Shown: positions 23,308 to 31,945 of the stretch, piece by piece
Numbering within the stretch: position 1 is the first letter of the stretch
Layout of the letters: each line of letters begins with the position of its first letter
NCBI RefSeq assembly: GCF_018603905.1
Contig: NZ_JAHFZZ010000034.1
Span: 44,430-108,429, forward strand
Source: Nonomuraea sp. NEAU-A123
GTDB lineage: Bacteria; Actinomycetota; Actinomycetes; Streptosporangiales; Streptosporangiaceae
DNA length: 64,000 nt
Direction: 5' to 3'
Translations under genes and position numbers: made by a program
The notes under the pieces: model-generated
What the model was told of the DNA's origin: nothing
Databases searched by the model: none
What the model saw: only the letters and a program-made list of their open reading frames with translations

Positions 23308-24627
23308 CTATGCGCCCGAGCTGGCTTCTTGCTTGGCTGCGGCCTCGTCGCGGCGCTTCGTCTCCTGCTCAAGCCGGGCCAACGCCTGCTCATCGTGGCC
23401 GAACTTGCTGGCCAGGTTGGCAAGCTGCCTGTCAGTCAGCTTCTCCAGGTCCGAAGGTGGGGCATCGCCCTTCTCCCGCCCGGTCTTGCGCCGCAGACCC
23501 GTCGCCTTTGTCAGGGCCTTGACTTGACGCTGGTAGTCGGCCGTCTTCGCATTGGCCTTCGCGCGAGCGTCGTCGTCAAGCGCAACCGCTGCGCGCCGCT
23601 TGTTCTCCCGGACCTTCCGTTCCAGGTAGCGCTGCCGCTGCGAATCGGCGTATGTCGCTTCCGACCGACCCACGGGCGCCGGCCTTGAGACGCCCGGAAG
23701 GTAGGCGTTCAGGCTGTGCCCGCAGTTCGGGTGCAGCAGACCCGCCAGCCGGGCTTCCGCGACCGTCCCAGCGACCTGCACGAACACCTGCACGCCCGTG
23801 GCCGGGTTCTCTTCCACGCGCGTCCCCGCCGCCCCGGACAGGGCAAGGACCTCGCCCTCCCAGCGGGAGCACCGGTCACACGTGTGCGGCAGTCGCGACA
23901 CGCTGACCAGGTTGATTCCAGCATCGCGCAGCGTGGACAGGTGCCCGTCCACCGCCGCCCGAGCGACAGCCGTCCGCATGGCCATCTCGACGTAGATGGC
24001 CATGCTCCAGGTCCGGGGCGGATCGGCCGAATCGGTGAACCCCTTGATGCCTTCCGCCGTTAACCGGTCGAGCGCTCGCTGCGCAGACTCCCTCCGGGTC
24101 TCCGCGCCGATCAGCGCTCGGCTGGCCGTCTCGGCAATGACGTTGCGGTAGATGCCTTCCACCGCGCGCAATGCGCCCTCATGCACCGAATCGACCACGC
24201 GGATGGTCTGCGCGGCCAGCTCGGCAACGCCCTGGCCAGCGTTGATGCCCCGACTCGCGCCGAGGTTCTTCGCGTCCTGCAGCACCCGCTCCAGCCGCTT
24301 CCGGACCTTCCGATCGTGGACCTGCAGCACAGCACCGCGCACCGCAGCGTCCATGCCTCCGGCCCACGTGTCCAGCACCGCCGCCTGCGCGGCCGCCTTC
24401 GACGCGGCCTGCAGACGACGGACGATGGACTCGGCTTCCTTGCGGAGCTGGGTCACCTCAGCGAGCCGCTTGTCCGCCCAGACGTTGCCGTCGTCGTTGT
24501 CGAGGTCCTTGCCGACCCGCGCGGCGATGCGTTCCAGCAGTGCCATCTCCGCGTCGGCGTACATGGCGGCGACCTTCCGCGCCTGCTCCAGACCCTCCTC
24601 GATCGCGGCGGCTGGAGTGATCGCCAT
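23308..24627 (-). CDS. Minor capsid protein, MuF / Phage_min_cap2-like
   Basis: 439 residues. The N-terminal two thirds are helical (portal-associated). The central part carries SVSRLPHTCDRCSRWEGEVL and LHPNCGHSLNAYLPG, the Cys/His pattern of the SPP1 gp7/MuF minor head family. The C-terminal third is highly charged and coiled. Its ATG overlaps the portal stop (TGATG). A few copies enter the head and may be ejected with DNA. Confidence 0.82.
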   Translation of the reverse strand: MAITPAAAIEEGLEQARKVAAMYADAEMALLERIAARVGKDLDNDDGNVWADKRLAEVTQLRKEAESIVRRLQAASKAAAQAAVLDTWAGGMDAAVRGAVLQVHDRKVRKRLERVLQDAKNLGASRGINAGQGVAELAAQTIRVVDSVHEGALRAVEGIYRNVIAETASRALIGAETRRESAQRALDRLTAEGIKGFTDSADPPRTWSMAIYVEMAMRTAVARAAVDGHLSTLRDAGINLVSVSRLPHTCDRCSRWEGEVLALSGAAGTRVEENPATGVQVFVQVAGTVAEARLAGLLHPNCGHSLNAYLPGVSRPAPVGRSEATYADSQRQRYLERKVRENKRRAAVALDDDARAKANAKTADYQRQVKALTKATGLRRKTGREKGDAPPSDLEKLTDRQLANLASKFGHDEQALARLEQETKRRDEAAAKQEASSGA

Positions 24628-26201
24628 CAGTCGTCGCCGGTCGCGTCAGGAATCCACGTCTCGCCCAGCGTGGTCGGGTCCGGGACGTTCAGCCCGAGCT
24701 CGTCGCGAAGCTTCTCCTTCTCAGCCTGGATCTGCACGTCGTCCCAGTCGGGATGCACCCATCGGACCTTGGTGTCCAAGGAGACGGCCTGGGCTCGGTT
24801 CAGCATGTCCAAGGTGCGGCCCATCGACTCCGGGTCCGGCATGACCCCGTCCGGCCACTCCACGGTCGCCCGCTCGGCCACGACCTTCGTCCCGAACACC
24901 GCATGATCGACGGCCAGCATCGCCTCCGACAGCCAGGCCAAACGCGGCGTCCAATACCCGATCTTCCGGCCACGTGTGCTGTACGACCGGTGCTTCTGCA
25001 TGTGGATCTCGGTCGCCGTCCGGGCTTGCCCTTCACCGCCCTCACCGAAGCTCTGCACGCTGTACCCAGCGCCGCGAACGATCTGCTCCACCAGATGCTT
25101 CGACGTCTCCGAGTGCTCCTCCACCCTGATGGAGAACTGGCTGAGGGTGATCATGCCGCCCGGGTTCTGCGGCGACGGCAGCATGCCACCCAGGGGACTG
25201 TAGATCTCCCGATCCGGATCCCAGGACGCGGCCTGGCCACGGCCTGCCGTCGTCAGATAGATCTCCGGCACGATGATCCTTGCCTTACCGAGCCGCAGGT
25301 CACGCATCCAGCTCGTCCACGTCTCGTCCAAGGCGTCCATGAGCGGTTCGACGCCCGCATAGTCCGAGCGGCCGATCGCCGTACCCCGAATCATGCGGTG
25401 CGGCCGCATGTTCGGGATGTACTCGACCAGCAGGCCACGCTCGTACCCGCTATCGAATCCGCCGTCCTCGTCGACCAGCGGCGCGAACTCGGCGGTGGCC
25501 GGGTGCTCCTCCAGCGGCATCTGCTTCCCCAGGTGGTCCTCGTCGCCCAGGTACAAGCCGTGGTAGATGCGGCCTTTCTCGTGCTTCTCCAGGTGGCGCC
25601 ACACCTCGCCCGACCGGTCGTCCTCGTACACCACCCGCCAGAACGTCACCGCCGTCAACCGGCCGTTGTGGAACTCTGGCACGCCGGCGTCCGGAGGCAG
25701 CGCGTCCACGACCGGATGGTCAGCCGTCGTCGTGTCCCAGCCCACCCTGAGGTAGACGCCCCCGTACGCGGCGGCCAGCTCGGCGGCCTCCAGCAGGCTG
25801 CCGTACACGCCAGCCTCGTGCAGTACCGAGTCGAGCCGCTGCTGCCCCTTCTTGCCCTTCAGCTTTAGCGTTGGCGGCTCACTGAACAGTAGATCGGCCG
25901 AGGTGGCGGCGATGTCGGCGGCGAGCGGGATGTGCAACTTCGTCGCGCGCGCCTGCGCGGCCGGAGTGGGCGTCCCCCAGAAGTACCGGGCCATCCGGCC
26001 GAGATAGCCGCCCGCGCGGGTGATCGGTCGGTCCCAGCCCTTCGGGTCCATACCCATCCTGGGAGTTGCTTGGTTGCCGCCGTACACCTGCGCCAGCTTG
26101 TCCGGGTCACCGGCGTACCAGGCGCCGTGGGTGTCGTAGAGCCGCATCTCCTGTTGGATCGCTGGCGGCGGCCACTCCTGATTACGCTCGGGAAGCGGCA
26201 T
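24627..26201 (-). CDS. Portal protein
   Basis: 524 residues, SPP1/gp6-type portal. MRLYDTHGAWYAGDPDKLA, GRMARYFWGTP, LHIPLAADIAATSADLLFSE (clip/wing entry), AYGGVYLRVGWD, RGLLVEYIPNM, and a C-terminal crown with TATEIHMQKHRSYSTRGRK. The dodecameric ring seats the terminase and later the tail. It lies downstream of terminase and three small genes and upstream of the MuF-like gene. Confidence 0.9.
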   Translation of the reverse strand: MPLPERNQEWPPPAIQQEMRLYDTHGAWYAGDPDKLAQVYGGNQATPRMGMDPKGWDRPITRAGGYLGRMARYFWGTPTPAAQARATKLHIPLAADIAATSADLLFSEPPTLKLKGKKGQQRLDSVLHEAGVYGSLLEAAELAAAYGGVYLRVGWDTTTADHPVVDALPPDAGVPEFHNGRLTAVTFWRVVYEDDRSGEVWRHLEKHEKGRIYHGLYLGDEDHLGKQMPLEEHPATAEFAPLVDEDGGFDSGYERGLLVEYIPNMRPHRMIRGTAIGRSDYAGVEPLMDALDETWTSWMRDLRLGKARIIVPEIYLTTAGRGQAASWDPDREIYSPLGGMLPSPQNPGGMITLSQFSIRVEEHSETSKHLVEQIVRGAGYSVQSFGEGGEGQARTATEIHMQKHRSYSTRGRKIGYWTPRLAWLSEAMLAVDHAVFGTKVVAERATVEWPDGVMPDPESMGRTLDMLNRAQAVSLDTKVRWVHPDWDDVQIQAEKEKLRDELGLNVPDPTTLGETWIPDATGDD

Positions 26202-26213
26202 CAGCCACCCTCC

Positions 26214-26378
26214 TCATGTCTTCTCGATCTCCGACAGGGTGACGGCCAGTTGCGTCCAGCCCTCGGCGATAGAGACCTTGGCCTCGACCATCGCCGGGTT
26301 GGGCTCGCAGTCAGCGCGCTCCCGGACTGCCGCAGCATGGGTCGCGGCTTGTCGCCAGGTGATCGTCTGCTGTGTCAT
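26214..26378 (-). CDS. 54-residue phage protein upstream of portal
   Basis: Starts MTQQTITWRQAATHAAAVRE and continues with one helix to IEKT. ATG 26378 overlaps the previous stop (ATGA). Small, helical, no family known. Coupling to neighbours supports reality. Confidence 0.5.
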   Translation of the reverse strand: MTQQTITWRQAATHAAAVRERADCEPNPAMVEAKVSIAEGWTQLAVTLSEIEKT

Positions 26379-26638
26379 CCGGCCGTCACCGGCCAGTGCC
26401 AGGTGCCAGGTTCCGTGCCGAGCGCGACGTTGTACTCGTGGAAGCCGCCGAGCTGGCCAGGCGTGAACACCCACAGGTGGACGTGGCGGTTGCTGTCCAG
26501 CGGGGGCACCGCGCCGATCTTGACGCCTTCCGGATCCAGCGTCTTCGTGTCCGCCGTGACGATCGCGGCGCGCAGAGCGAAGAGGCCCTGCTTGCCGCGG
26601 TAGCGGACGATGTCGCCGGTGGCTGGGTTGCGAAGCAT
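26375..26638 (-). CDS. 87-residue phage protein
   Basis: AGGAGACCCC directly precedes the ATG. Beta-rich: MLRNPATGDIVRYRGKQGLF ... VHLWVFTPGQLGGFHEYNVA. Likely a minor structural or head-associated protein by position; otherwise unknown. Confidence 0.52.
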   Translation of the reverse strand: MLRNPATGDIVRYRGKQGLFALRAAIVTADTKTLDPEGVKIGAVPPLDSNRHVHLWVFTPGQLGGFHEYNVALGTEPGTWHWPVTAG

Positions 26639-26647
26639 GGGGTCTCC

Positions 26648-26944
26648 TCAGATGACAGGGACAAGCCCGCCGGGAAGGACTGGCTTTTCGACAAGAGCGG
26701 ACACCCGGACCCACGCCCGGTAGGTGCCTTCGGGCAGCGCAACCGCGCCATCACCACCCGGGCCGACGAGGATCTTCGCGTCGGCCCCGGCGGCGCTGTG
26801 GTTGTCCCACGTCGCGTCGTGCCAGTCCGTCTCGGTCGGCTCGCCGGCCTCGTTGGTGAAGGCGACTTCGACGCCCTCGCCACCGGACGGGCCCTTGACG
26901 GGGATGTACAGAAACTCCCGGCTAAGGGAGGAAATTGGTTCCAT
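26648..26944 (-). CDS. 98-residue beta-rich phage protein
   Basis: ATG 26944 has AGGGAGGA upstream; the longer frame runs into the end of the repeat protein and is not supported. MEPISSLSREFLYIPVKGP, GEPTETDWHDATWDN and YRAWVRVSALVEKPVLPGG suggest a small Ig-like fold. It follows the repeat-rich protein and may be a decoration or fibre partner. Confidence 0.52.
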   Translation of the reverse strand: MEPISSLSREFLYIPVKGPSGGEGVEVAFTNEAGEPTETDWHDATWDNHSAAGADAKILVGPGGDGAVALPEGTYRAWVRVSALVEKPVLPGGLVPVI

Positions 26945-26957
26945 GGGGCGGTCCTCC

Positions 26958-28949
26958 CTACGTTCGCGGCGATCCTGCGCCCCAGTCGCGGCGCGGTTCA
27001 CCAGCGGAGTACCTGCGGTACGGGGAACCCGCCGACCAGCGGCGGTAGAGCGGGCCAAGCCCAGTGATGTCCCGGCCCAGGCTTGTCACCGTGGCCGTCT
27101 CGACCAGGACCGCCGAGTCCGTCGCGGACCGCGGCGCCTCAACCACGGCCTGGTCGTCGATGACCGCGCTGTCGCTGACCGTGATGGCCGCCTCACCCTG
27201 AACCGACTCGACGAGCGTTGCGCTGTCGGCCGACGCCAGGCCCACCGCGACCGACTCGACGAGCTGCGCGGAATCGCTGGCCTGCTTGAGGACAGCCACG
27301 TCCGCGACCTCTGTCAGCGCGCCGCTGTCCCCGGCCGTCGTCTCCACCGTCAGCGCGGCGACCTCGCTCAGCGCTGCGTGGTCGCTGGATATCGGACCGA
27401 TCGTTTCGGCGATGGCCACCGATTCGGCCAGCGTGCCGCTGTCGCCAGTCGCCACCTGAACGTCAACCTGGGCGATTTCAGCGAAGACCGCTTGGTCCGC
27501 GCCCGACCAGCCAACCATCAGCATCGACGTCTCGACGAGCGACGATTGATCGACGCCAGCCGACTCAGCGGCGATGGCTGCGACTTCCGCCAGCGTGGCC
27601 GTGTCCCACGAGGTGATGTCGGCCGTGGCCGCTGCCGCCTCGGTCACGGTTCCAGTGTCGCTGGCCGCCTTGGGGATGCCATCCGGCAGGACGGTGACCG
27701 CGGACGACTCAGCCACGGCCGCCGTGTCGGACGCCGACTTGGTTTCCTGCGGAGGCCCGGTGACTACCGGGGCGATGGCCATGGTGTAGCCGGCCCGCCA
27801 CTCCACCGTGTTGGCCGAGGCGACGAAAGCTGCGGGAGCAGTTGCCGCGTTGGACTGCAAGGCGCGGGCCGCCGCCGCCAGGACGGTGTAGGTCCGCGAC
27901 TGGATGCGGTTCAGCGGGGTGAGCCCGTCCGGCGTGGTGAAGGTCATGGCGCTGCCGGTCGAGTAGGCCGCAACCAGCCGTAGCTCCACGTCGCTACCCG
28001 ACGATGGGGTGATGCCCGGCGTGGTGATGTTCTGGCCGGTCCCCGCCGTCGACCGCACGATTTGCGGGGCCGCCGTCAGCGACGCGTCCTTGACCGCGAC
28101 GATCAGGCAGACACCATCTGAGCCGCCGCCCTGCTTGAACGTGTACATGCCGGGCTCGGCGGATCCAGCGCGTTTCCACCAGACTCGGATCGCCTGGATG
28201 ACGCCGAGTTCGCTCAACGCGTCCAAGGAATCCAGCGGCTCCCAGGTGGTGCCACCGGTCGGGGCCGTCATAGGGGCCGTGGACCCGCGGTCCGCCGCCT
28301 GGATCCCGATCAGCACGTCGGCGGCGGCGACACCGGCAGGCGCGTTGATGGTGTAGCTCGCGGAGCCGGATGTCGCCGTGGAGGTCGACCGGATCGACGG
28401 CGGCGTGTTGGTGGACTGCGGCTCCCCCACCCACCGAGCCTCGACCAGGCGCCCGCTGTCGCTACTGGCCTTGGCGATCTCCGGCACCTGGGCGATATTG
28501 GCCGTCTCGACCAGCGTGCCCGTGTCGGCGGAGCTCTTGGGAGTTCCCGTGTCGGGGACGGTGAACGTGATCTGGTCCACCCATGCCGCGTCCAGTCCGC
28601 TGCTGACGTCCGGGTCCTTGTCGTAGCGGAACATCACCAGAGACTTACCGGTCACGTTGAACGTGGCCGGGGTCCAACCGATCTCGCCCGATTGAGTGAG
28701 CACTTCCACGCCGTCGATCAGGACGTGGAACTCGTCGTAGGTGGCCTCAGACGACACCCGGTAGTAGAAAGTCAGGCTCGTGGCCCCGGTCGGGACGGTG
28801 ACCACGGCCTCCGTTGCCCCGTCATCGTCGATATCGGCGCTTTTCAGCGACGATGTGCCGACGGCAGCGAAATCGGAAGCCCGCGCCCAGTTCCCCGTGA
28901 TGGTGAGATTGAGGGTTGCGTCCTCGAAATCCTCCAGGATGGTCGCCAC
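26958..28949 (-). CDS. Repeat-rich structural protein (fibre-like)
   Basis: 663 residues from GTG 28949 with GGAGGGGG upstream. N-terminal about 135 residues form a lectin/concanavalin-like beta-sandwich (FEDATLNLTITGNWAR ... DAAWVDQITFTVPD). A second beta domain spans about 190-420. The region from about 425 to 640, plus two units at about 140-175, holds some 14 degenerate repeats of the form D-S/T-x-x-L/V-x-E (SDSGRLVE, GDSGTLAE, ADSATLVE). No catalytic motif. Unusual position between terminase and portal. Probably head or fibre appendage, perhaps for surface binding. Confidence 0.6.
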   Translation of the reverse strand: MATILEDFEDATLNLTITGNWARASDFAAVGTSSLKSADIDDDGATEAVVTVPTGATSLTFYYRVSSEATYDEFHVLIDGVEVLTQSGEIGWTPATFNVTGKSLVMFRYDKDPDVSSGLDAAWVDQITFTVPDTGTPKSSADTGTLVETANIAQVPEIAKASSDSGRLVEARWVGEPQSTNTPPSIRSTSTATSGSASYTINAPAGVAAADVLIGIQAADRGSTAPMTAPTGGTTWEPLDSLDALSELGVIQAIRVWWKRAGSAEPGMYTFKQGGGSDGVCLIVAVKDASLTAAPQIVRSTAGTGQNITTPGITPSSGSDVELRLVAAYSTGSAMTFTTPDGLTPLNRIQSRTYTVLAAAARALQSNAATAPAAFVASANTVEWRAGYTMAIAPVVTGPPQETKSASDTAAVAESSAVTVLPDGIPKAASDTGTVTEAAAATADITSWDTATLAEVAAIAAESAGVDQSSLVETSMLMVGWSGADQAVFAEIAQVDVQVATGDSGTLAESVAIAETIGPISSDHAALSEVAALTVETTAGDSGALTEVADVAVLKQASDSAQLVESVAVGLASADSATLVESVQGEAAITVSDSAVIDDQAVVEAPRSATDSAVLVETATVTSLGRDITGLGPLYRRWSAGSPYRRYSAGEPRRDWGAGSPRT

Positions 28950-28987
28950 GACGCGGCCCCCTCCGTGTCAGGCAGTCACGTTGTGGC

Positions 28988-29539
28988 TCAGACCAGGGAG
29001 AGCTGCACCGTGAAGACCCAGCTCGCCGCGCTGGTCTTCGTGCCGAGCGCCTCCACCTTCCGGTTGAGCATCCGGCCGCCGGACGCGGCGTTGAAGATGC
29101 CCCATTCGCCCCATACGAAGTTCGCCTCCGAGGTCGAGAACGTCGCTCGGAACGTCAGCGGCGTGGCGCCAGCGCCAGTGCCGTCCGTGTGCAGCGGGTA
29201 GGTCGCGTCCATGCCCTTGCGGATCTTGTTTGTGCCCTGCAGGTCGGTCTGCACGGCGTCCGCCGCGGCGGTGCCGTCGCCAACACCAATCCGGGCGTTC
29301 GTCGCGTCGAACGCCGCGACGGCGCTTCCGCCGATGAGGCGGTGCCACAACGCGCCCACCCCGCCGTACATGACCAGATTCCCCTCACGCTCGATCACCT
29401 CGAACGGCTTCGCGGCCGGGCCGGTCTCGTCGCCGTGGAACTTCTCCAGCTTCCATTGGCAGCGCCACCGCGCGGTGTCGTGACGGCCCACGCCAGCCGC
29501 CAGTTGGCTTCCCTCGGTCAGTCGCGCGGTATCCCGCAT
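28988..29539 (-). CDS. Phage structural protein of unknown role
   Basis: 183 residues; GGGAGG before the ATG. WRCQWKLEKFHGDETG, WHRLIGGSAVAAFDATNARI, GVGDGTAAADAVQTDLQG and EANFVWGEWGIFNAASGG are typical of a conserved beta-rich protein found in structural regions of diverse phages. Function not established. Located first after terminase, with the repeat-rich protein. Confidence 0.55.
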   Translation of the reverse strand: MRDTARLTEGSQLAAGVGRHDTARWRCQWKLEKFHGDETGPAAKPFEVIEREGNLVMYGGVGALWHRLIGGSAVAAFDATNARIGVGDGTAAADAVQTDLQGTNKIRKGMDATYPLHTDGTGAGATPLTFRATFSTSEANFVWGEWGIFNAASGGRMLNRKVEALGTKTSAASWVFTVQLSLV

Positions 29540-29559
29540 CGTGCCCTCCCACGGACATG

Positions 29560-29589
29560 AAGAAGGGCCACCCGATGCGGATGGCCCTG
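29560..29589 (-). terminator. Hairpin after the terminase gene
   Basis: Minus-strand AGGGCCA pairs with TGGCCCT over an inner CCG/CGG stem, followed by TCTTC. It sits in the 214-bp gap between large terminase and the next gene and could attenuate late transcription. Confidence 0.4.
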
Positions 29590-29753
29590 ACGATCAGTCG
29601 TGAATTGCTCAGCGTGGCGGTGACGCGGCCCCGGCCGCGCAAGCCCCTCAACTGCGAGGCCAGGGCCGCGTCACGTGCTCGACGCACGCGGGTGGACGCG
29701 CGGAGCGGCGCACCCCTCAGTCCGCCACAGAACGGGGGTGCGCGATCATGGGG

Positions 29754-31040
29754 TCAGTAGACCGGCTGCAGCATCGGCAGCCAGGCTGCTTGCGTGGTGT
29801 GCAGCCCGTACCGGGCGGCGTCCAACGCGTGGTCGTCCAGTTTCACCGGAACGTCATCGCCCTTCTCAGCCCGCTTGTCGTCCCACGCGTAGCTGCCGAC
29901 CTCGTCGAGGAACCCCGACACCGAGCGGTGCACCCTCAAGTGGTCAGCGCCGAGCAGATTGCTGACGGTGCGGATGCCGTCGTTGACGGAGTTGTCACCC
30001 ATCGTCGGGGTGAAGCCGTCGCGCTGGAGTTGCGTAATGAAGCTCGCGGCGGACGGGTCCACCACCACCCACTGCGGCCGCACCCCCTGGGTGCCGGGGC
30101 CGTAGGTATCGGGCAGGTTGTCCAGCCACGTCCCGAGCTTCTGGCTGTACTCGGCGTCGGTGAGCTGCCGCCGCTGAGCTCGGGAGTCCCACCGGAACTC
30201 GCTGGCGAGGTAGATGCGCCGCTGGCCGGCGTCATCCGGGGTGGACACGCCGATGAGGATGGCGTCGAAAGGATTGACCGTGCCATAGTCCACGCCCAGG
30301 GCCAGCCACCGCTCCATGGGCGGCAACACATCAACGACGTGCCGGTCCGGGTCGAACATGTCGTAAATCGCACCCTCGGCCATGACCCACTGGCCCAAGA
30401 TGAACCTCTTGAACCACAACCCGGTGTACTCCGCCTTGAGCGCCTTGACGTACGCCGGGTCCAACGCGGTGTTGTCGTCCAACCTGAAATGCCAATGCCG
30501 CAGGTCAAGCTCGTACTTCCGGTCGAGGAACTGCCGCTTTAGCCAGTGGTTAGGCGCGTCGGGGTTCGTGGTGCCGAACAGCTTGGCGTTCTTGACGCTG
30601 AGCCGGGCCAGGAGTTGGTCCCAAAACTCGCGCTCAATCAGCGTGATCTCATCGACATACGCCCCGGCGCACGTCATGCCCCTCAACCTGTTCTCCGATC
30701 GGGCGTCGTTCGACGAGATGATCTCAACGCGTCGCCCGAGGATGTTGGCGGTCGGCGCACCTCTCGTGTAGATGATCCGCCGCGCGATCGGCCCGGTGAT
30801 GGCGGGGTCCTGGAGCACGTCAAAGACGTTTCTGGCGATCGTGTCGCTCGTTTTGCCGACGATCACCAGCGAACCGCCACGAGGCGCGTTGGCGACGTAC
30901 ATGACCCACCGCAGCAGCGAAGCGATCGTCTTGCCCGAGCGGATCGCGCCCGACCAGATGTTCAGGCGCGCCGTGGACTCGCCGATCGACCTCAACTGCT
31001 TGGGAGACAGGTCCAGCGGCGTCGGCGCCGGCGTACTCAC
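29754..31040 (-). CDS. terL: Terminase large subunit
   Basis: 428 residues, PBSX/Terminase_3-like. Walker A GAIRSGKT (31-38), Walker B GAYVDE (about 128-133), the coupling motif LFGTTNPD, and a C-terminal RNase H-like nuclease with acidic residues at ALGVDYGTVNP, VVVDPSAAS and KLDDHALDA. It packages DNA into the prohead and cuts the concatemer. GTG 31040 overlaps the small subunit stop (GTGA). Confidence 0.95.
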   Translation of the reverse strand: MSTPAPTPLDLSPKQLRSIGESTARLNIWSGAIRSGKTIASLLRWVMYVANAPRGGSLVIVGKTSDTIARNVFDVLQDPAITGPIARRIIYTRGAPTANILGRRVEIISSNDARSENRLRGMTCAGAYVDEITLIEREFWDQLLARLSVKNAKLFGTTNPDAPNHWLKRQFLDRKYELDLRHWHFRLDDNTALDPAYVKALKAEYTGLWFKRFILGQWVMAEGAIYDMFDPDRHVVDVLPPMERWLALGVDYGTVNPFDAILIGVSTPDDAGQRRIYLASEFRWDSRAQRRQLTDAEYSQKLGTWLDNLPDTYGPGTQGVRPQWVVVDPSAASFITQLQRDGFTPTMGDNSVNDGIRTVSNLLGADHLRVHRSVSGFLDEVGSYAWDDKRAEKGDDVPVKLDDHALDAARYGLHTTQAAWLPMLQPVY

Positions 31041-31522
31041 AGATCGTCCCCCGACTCGATCTCGCCGATCACCTCGGCCTCGAGGATGCTGTCCGTGTCA
31101 GGGTCGGGAAGGGCGTGCCGCTGCTGGATCTGGATCAGCAGGTTGCCCAGCAGCGACGCCATGTCGCCGTCCGCGACACCGTTACGGTTGATCAGGTCCA
31201 GGCCCAGCAGGCTCGCCCGCCTGTTGATGCACTTCAGCGCGGTCTCGGCGGCATTGACCTCGCCCTTCAAGACCTTCGGCCACAACGACGCCATGACGCG
31301 GTCAAGCCGGTCGATCTCCAGCTTGAGAAGCTGCTCGCTGGCCATCTGCTCCTGCTTGGCGGCCTTCTGCAGCGCCCGGTCGATGTCCTTGCTGACGGAG
31401 GCCGCGCCCGAGTAGCCCAGCCGGTCGGCGATGACCGTAGGCGACACTCCGGCGATCCTCATCTGCACGGCCTGGTAGCGACGCTGGGAGATCTCGACCT
31501 GGCGGGCCTTGCTGACGACCAT
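31037..31522 (-). CDS. terS: Terminase small subunit
   Basis: 161 residues from ATG 31522, AGGAG upstream. An N-terminal helix-turn-helix (RRYQAVQMRIAGVSPTVIAD RLGYSGAASVSKDIDRAL) recognises the packaging site; the centre is a helical oligomerisation core (EQLLKLEIDRLDRVMASLWP) with an acidic C-terminus. Directly precedes terL. The long upstream extension of this frame overlaps the ASCH gene on the other strand and is not used. Confidence 0.85.
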   Translation of the reverse strand: MVVSKARQVEISQRRYQAVQMRIAGVSPTVIADRLGYSGAASVSKDIDRALQKAAKQEQMASEQLLKLEIDRLDRVMASLWPKVLKGEVNAAETALKCINRRASLLGLDLINRNGVADGDMASLLGNLLIQIQQRHALPDPDTDSILEAEVIGEIESGDDL

Positions 31523-31555
31523 GAGGGGAACTCCTGATCTATTACGCTTTCTTGG

Positions 31556-31945
31556 GTGCAGATGCGGATGCTGACCGTCCGGCAGCCACGGCAGCCATGG
31601 GCGGCATTGCTCGTCGCGGGCATCAAGGACGTGGAGAACCGGAGCTGGGTCACGCCGTATCGGGGCAGGCTCCTCATCCACGCGGGCCTCAAGAGCGACG
31701 CCGATGGCTTCGAGCTCATGGAGGAGCTGGGGGTCGCCCTGGACGGGCCGCTGCTGCGCGGCGTGATCCTCGGGTCGGTGAACCTCGTCGAGATCCGCCA
31801 GGACAGTGCGTCGCCGTGGGCAGTGCCCGGCGGCTTTCACTGGCTGGTCACGGGTGCCCGACCAGCCGTCGAGCCGATGCCCGCCGTTGAAGCGCTCGGT
31901 CTACGGCCAGCTCCGGCCGGGTGGGAGCAGGCGTTCGTCGCCTAA
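31556..31945 (+). CDS. ASCH-domain protein on the opposite strand
   Basis: 129 residues, one of few plus-strand genes in the late block. LTVRQPRQPWAALLVAGIKD, VENRSWVTPYRGRLLIHAG and the later GSVNLVEI and FHWLVTGARPA match the ASCH (ASC-1 homology, PUA-like) fold, which binds RNA or modified nucleosides; some members are N4-acetylcytidine amidohydrolases. Start GTG 31556 or ATG 31562. It is divergent from terS and ends tail-to-tail with the ABC/GNAT gene (shared bases at the two stops). It needs its own promoter; TATTAC just upstream may be a -10. Confidence 0.75.
   Translation: MQMRMLTVRQPRQPWAALLVAGIKDVENRSWVTPYRGRLLIHAGLKSDADGFELMEELGVALDGPLLRGVILGSVNLVEIRQDSASPWAVPGGFHWLVTGARPAVEPMPAVEALGLRPAPAGWEQAFVA

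Noticed and set aside
22757..23527. 256-residue Leu/Arg/Gly-rich plus-strand frame
   Set aside because: Antisense to the scaffold and MuF-like genes; composition typical of a GC shadow.
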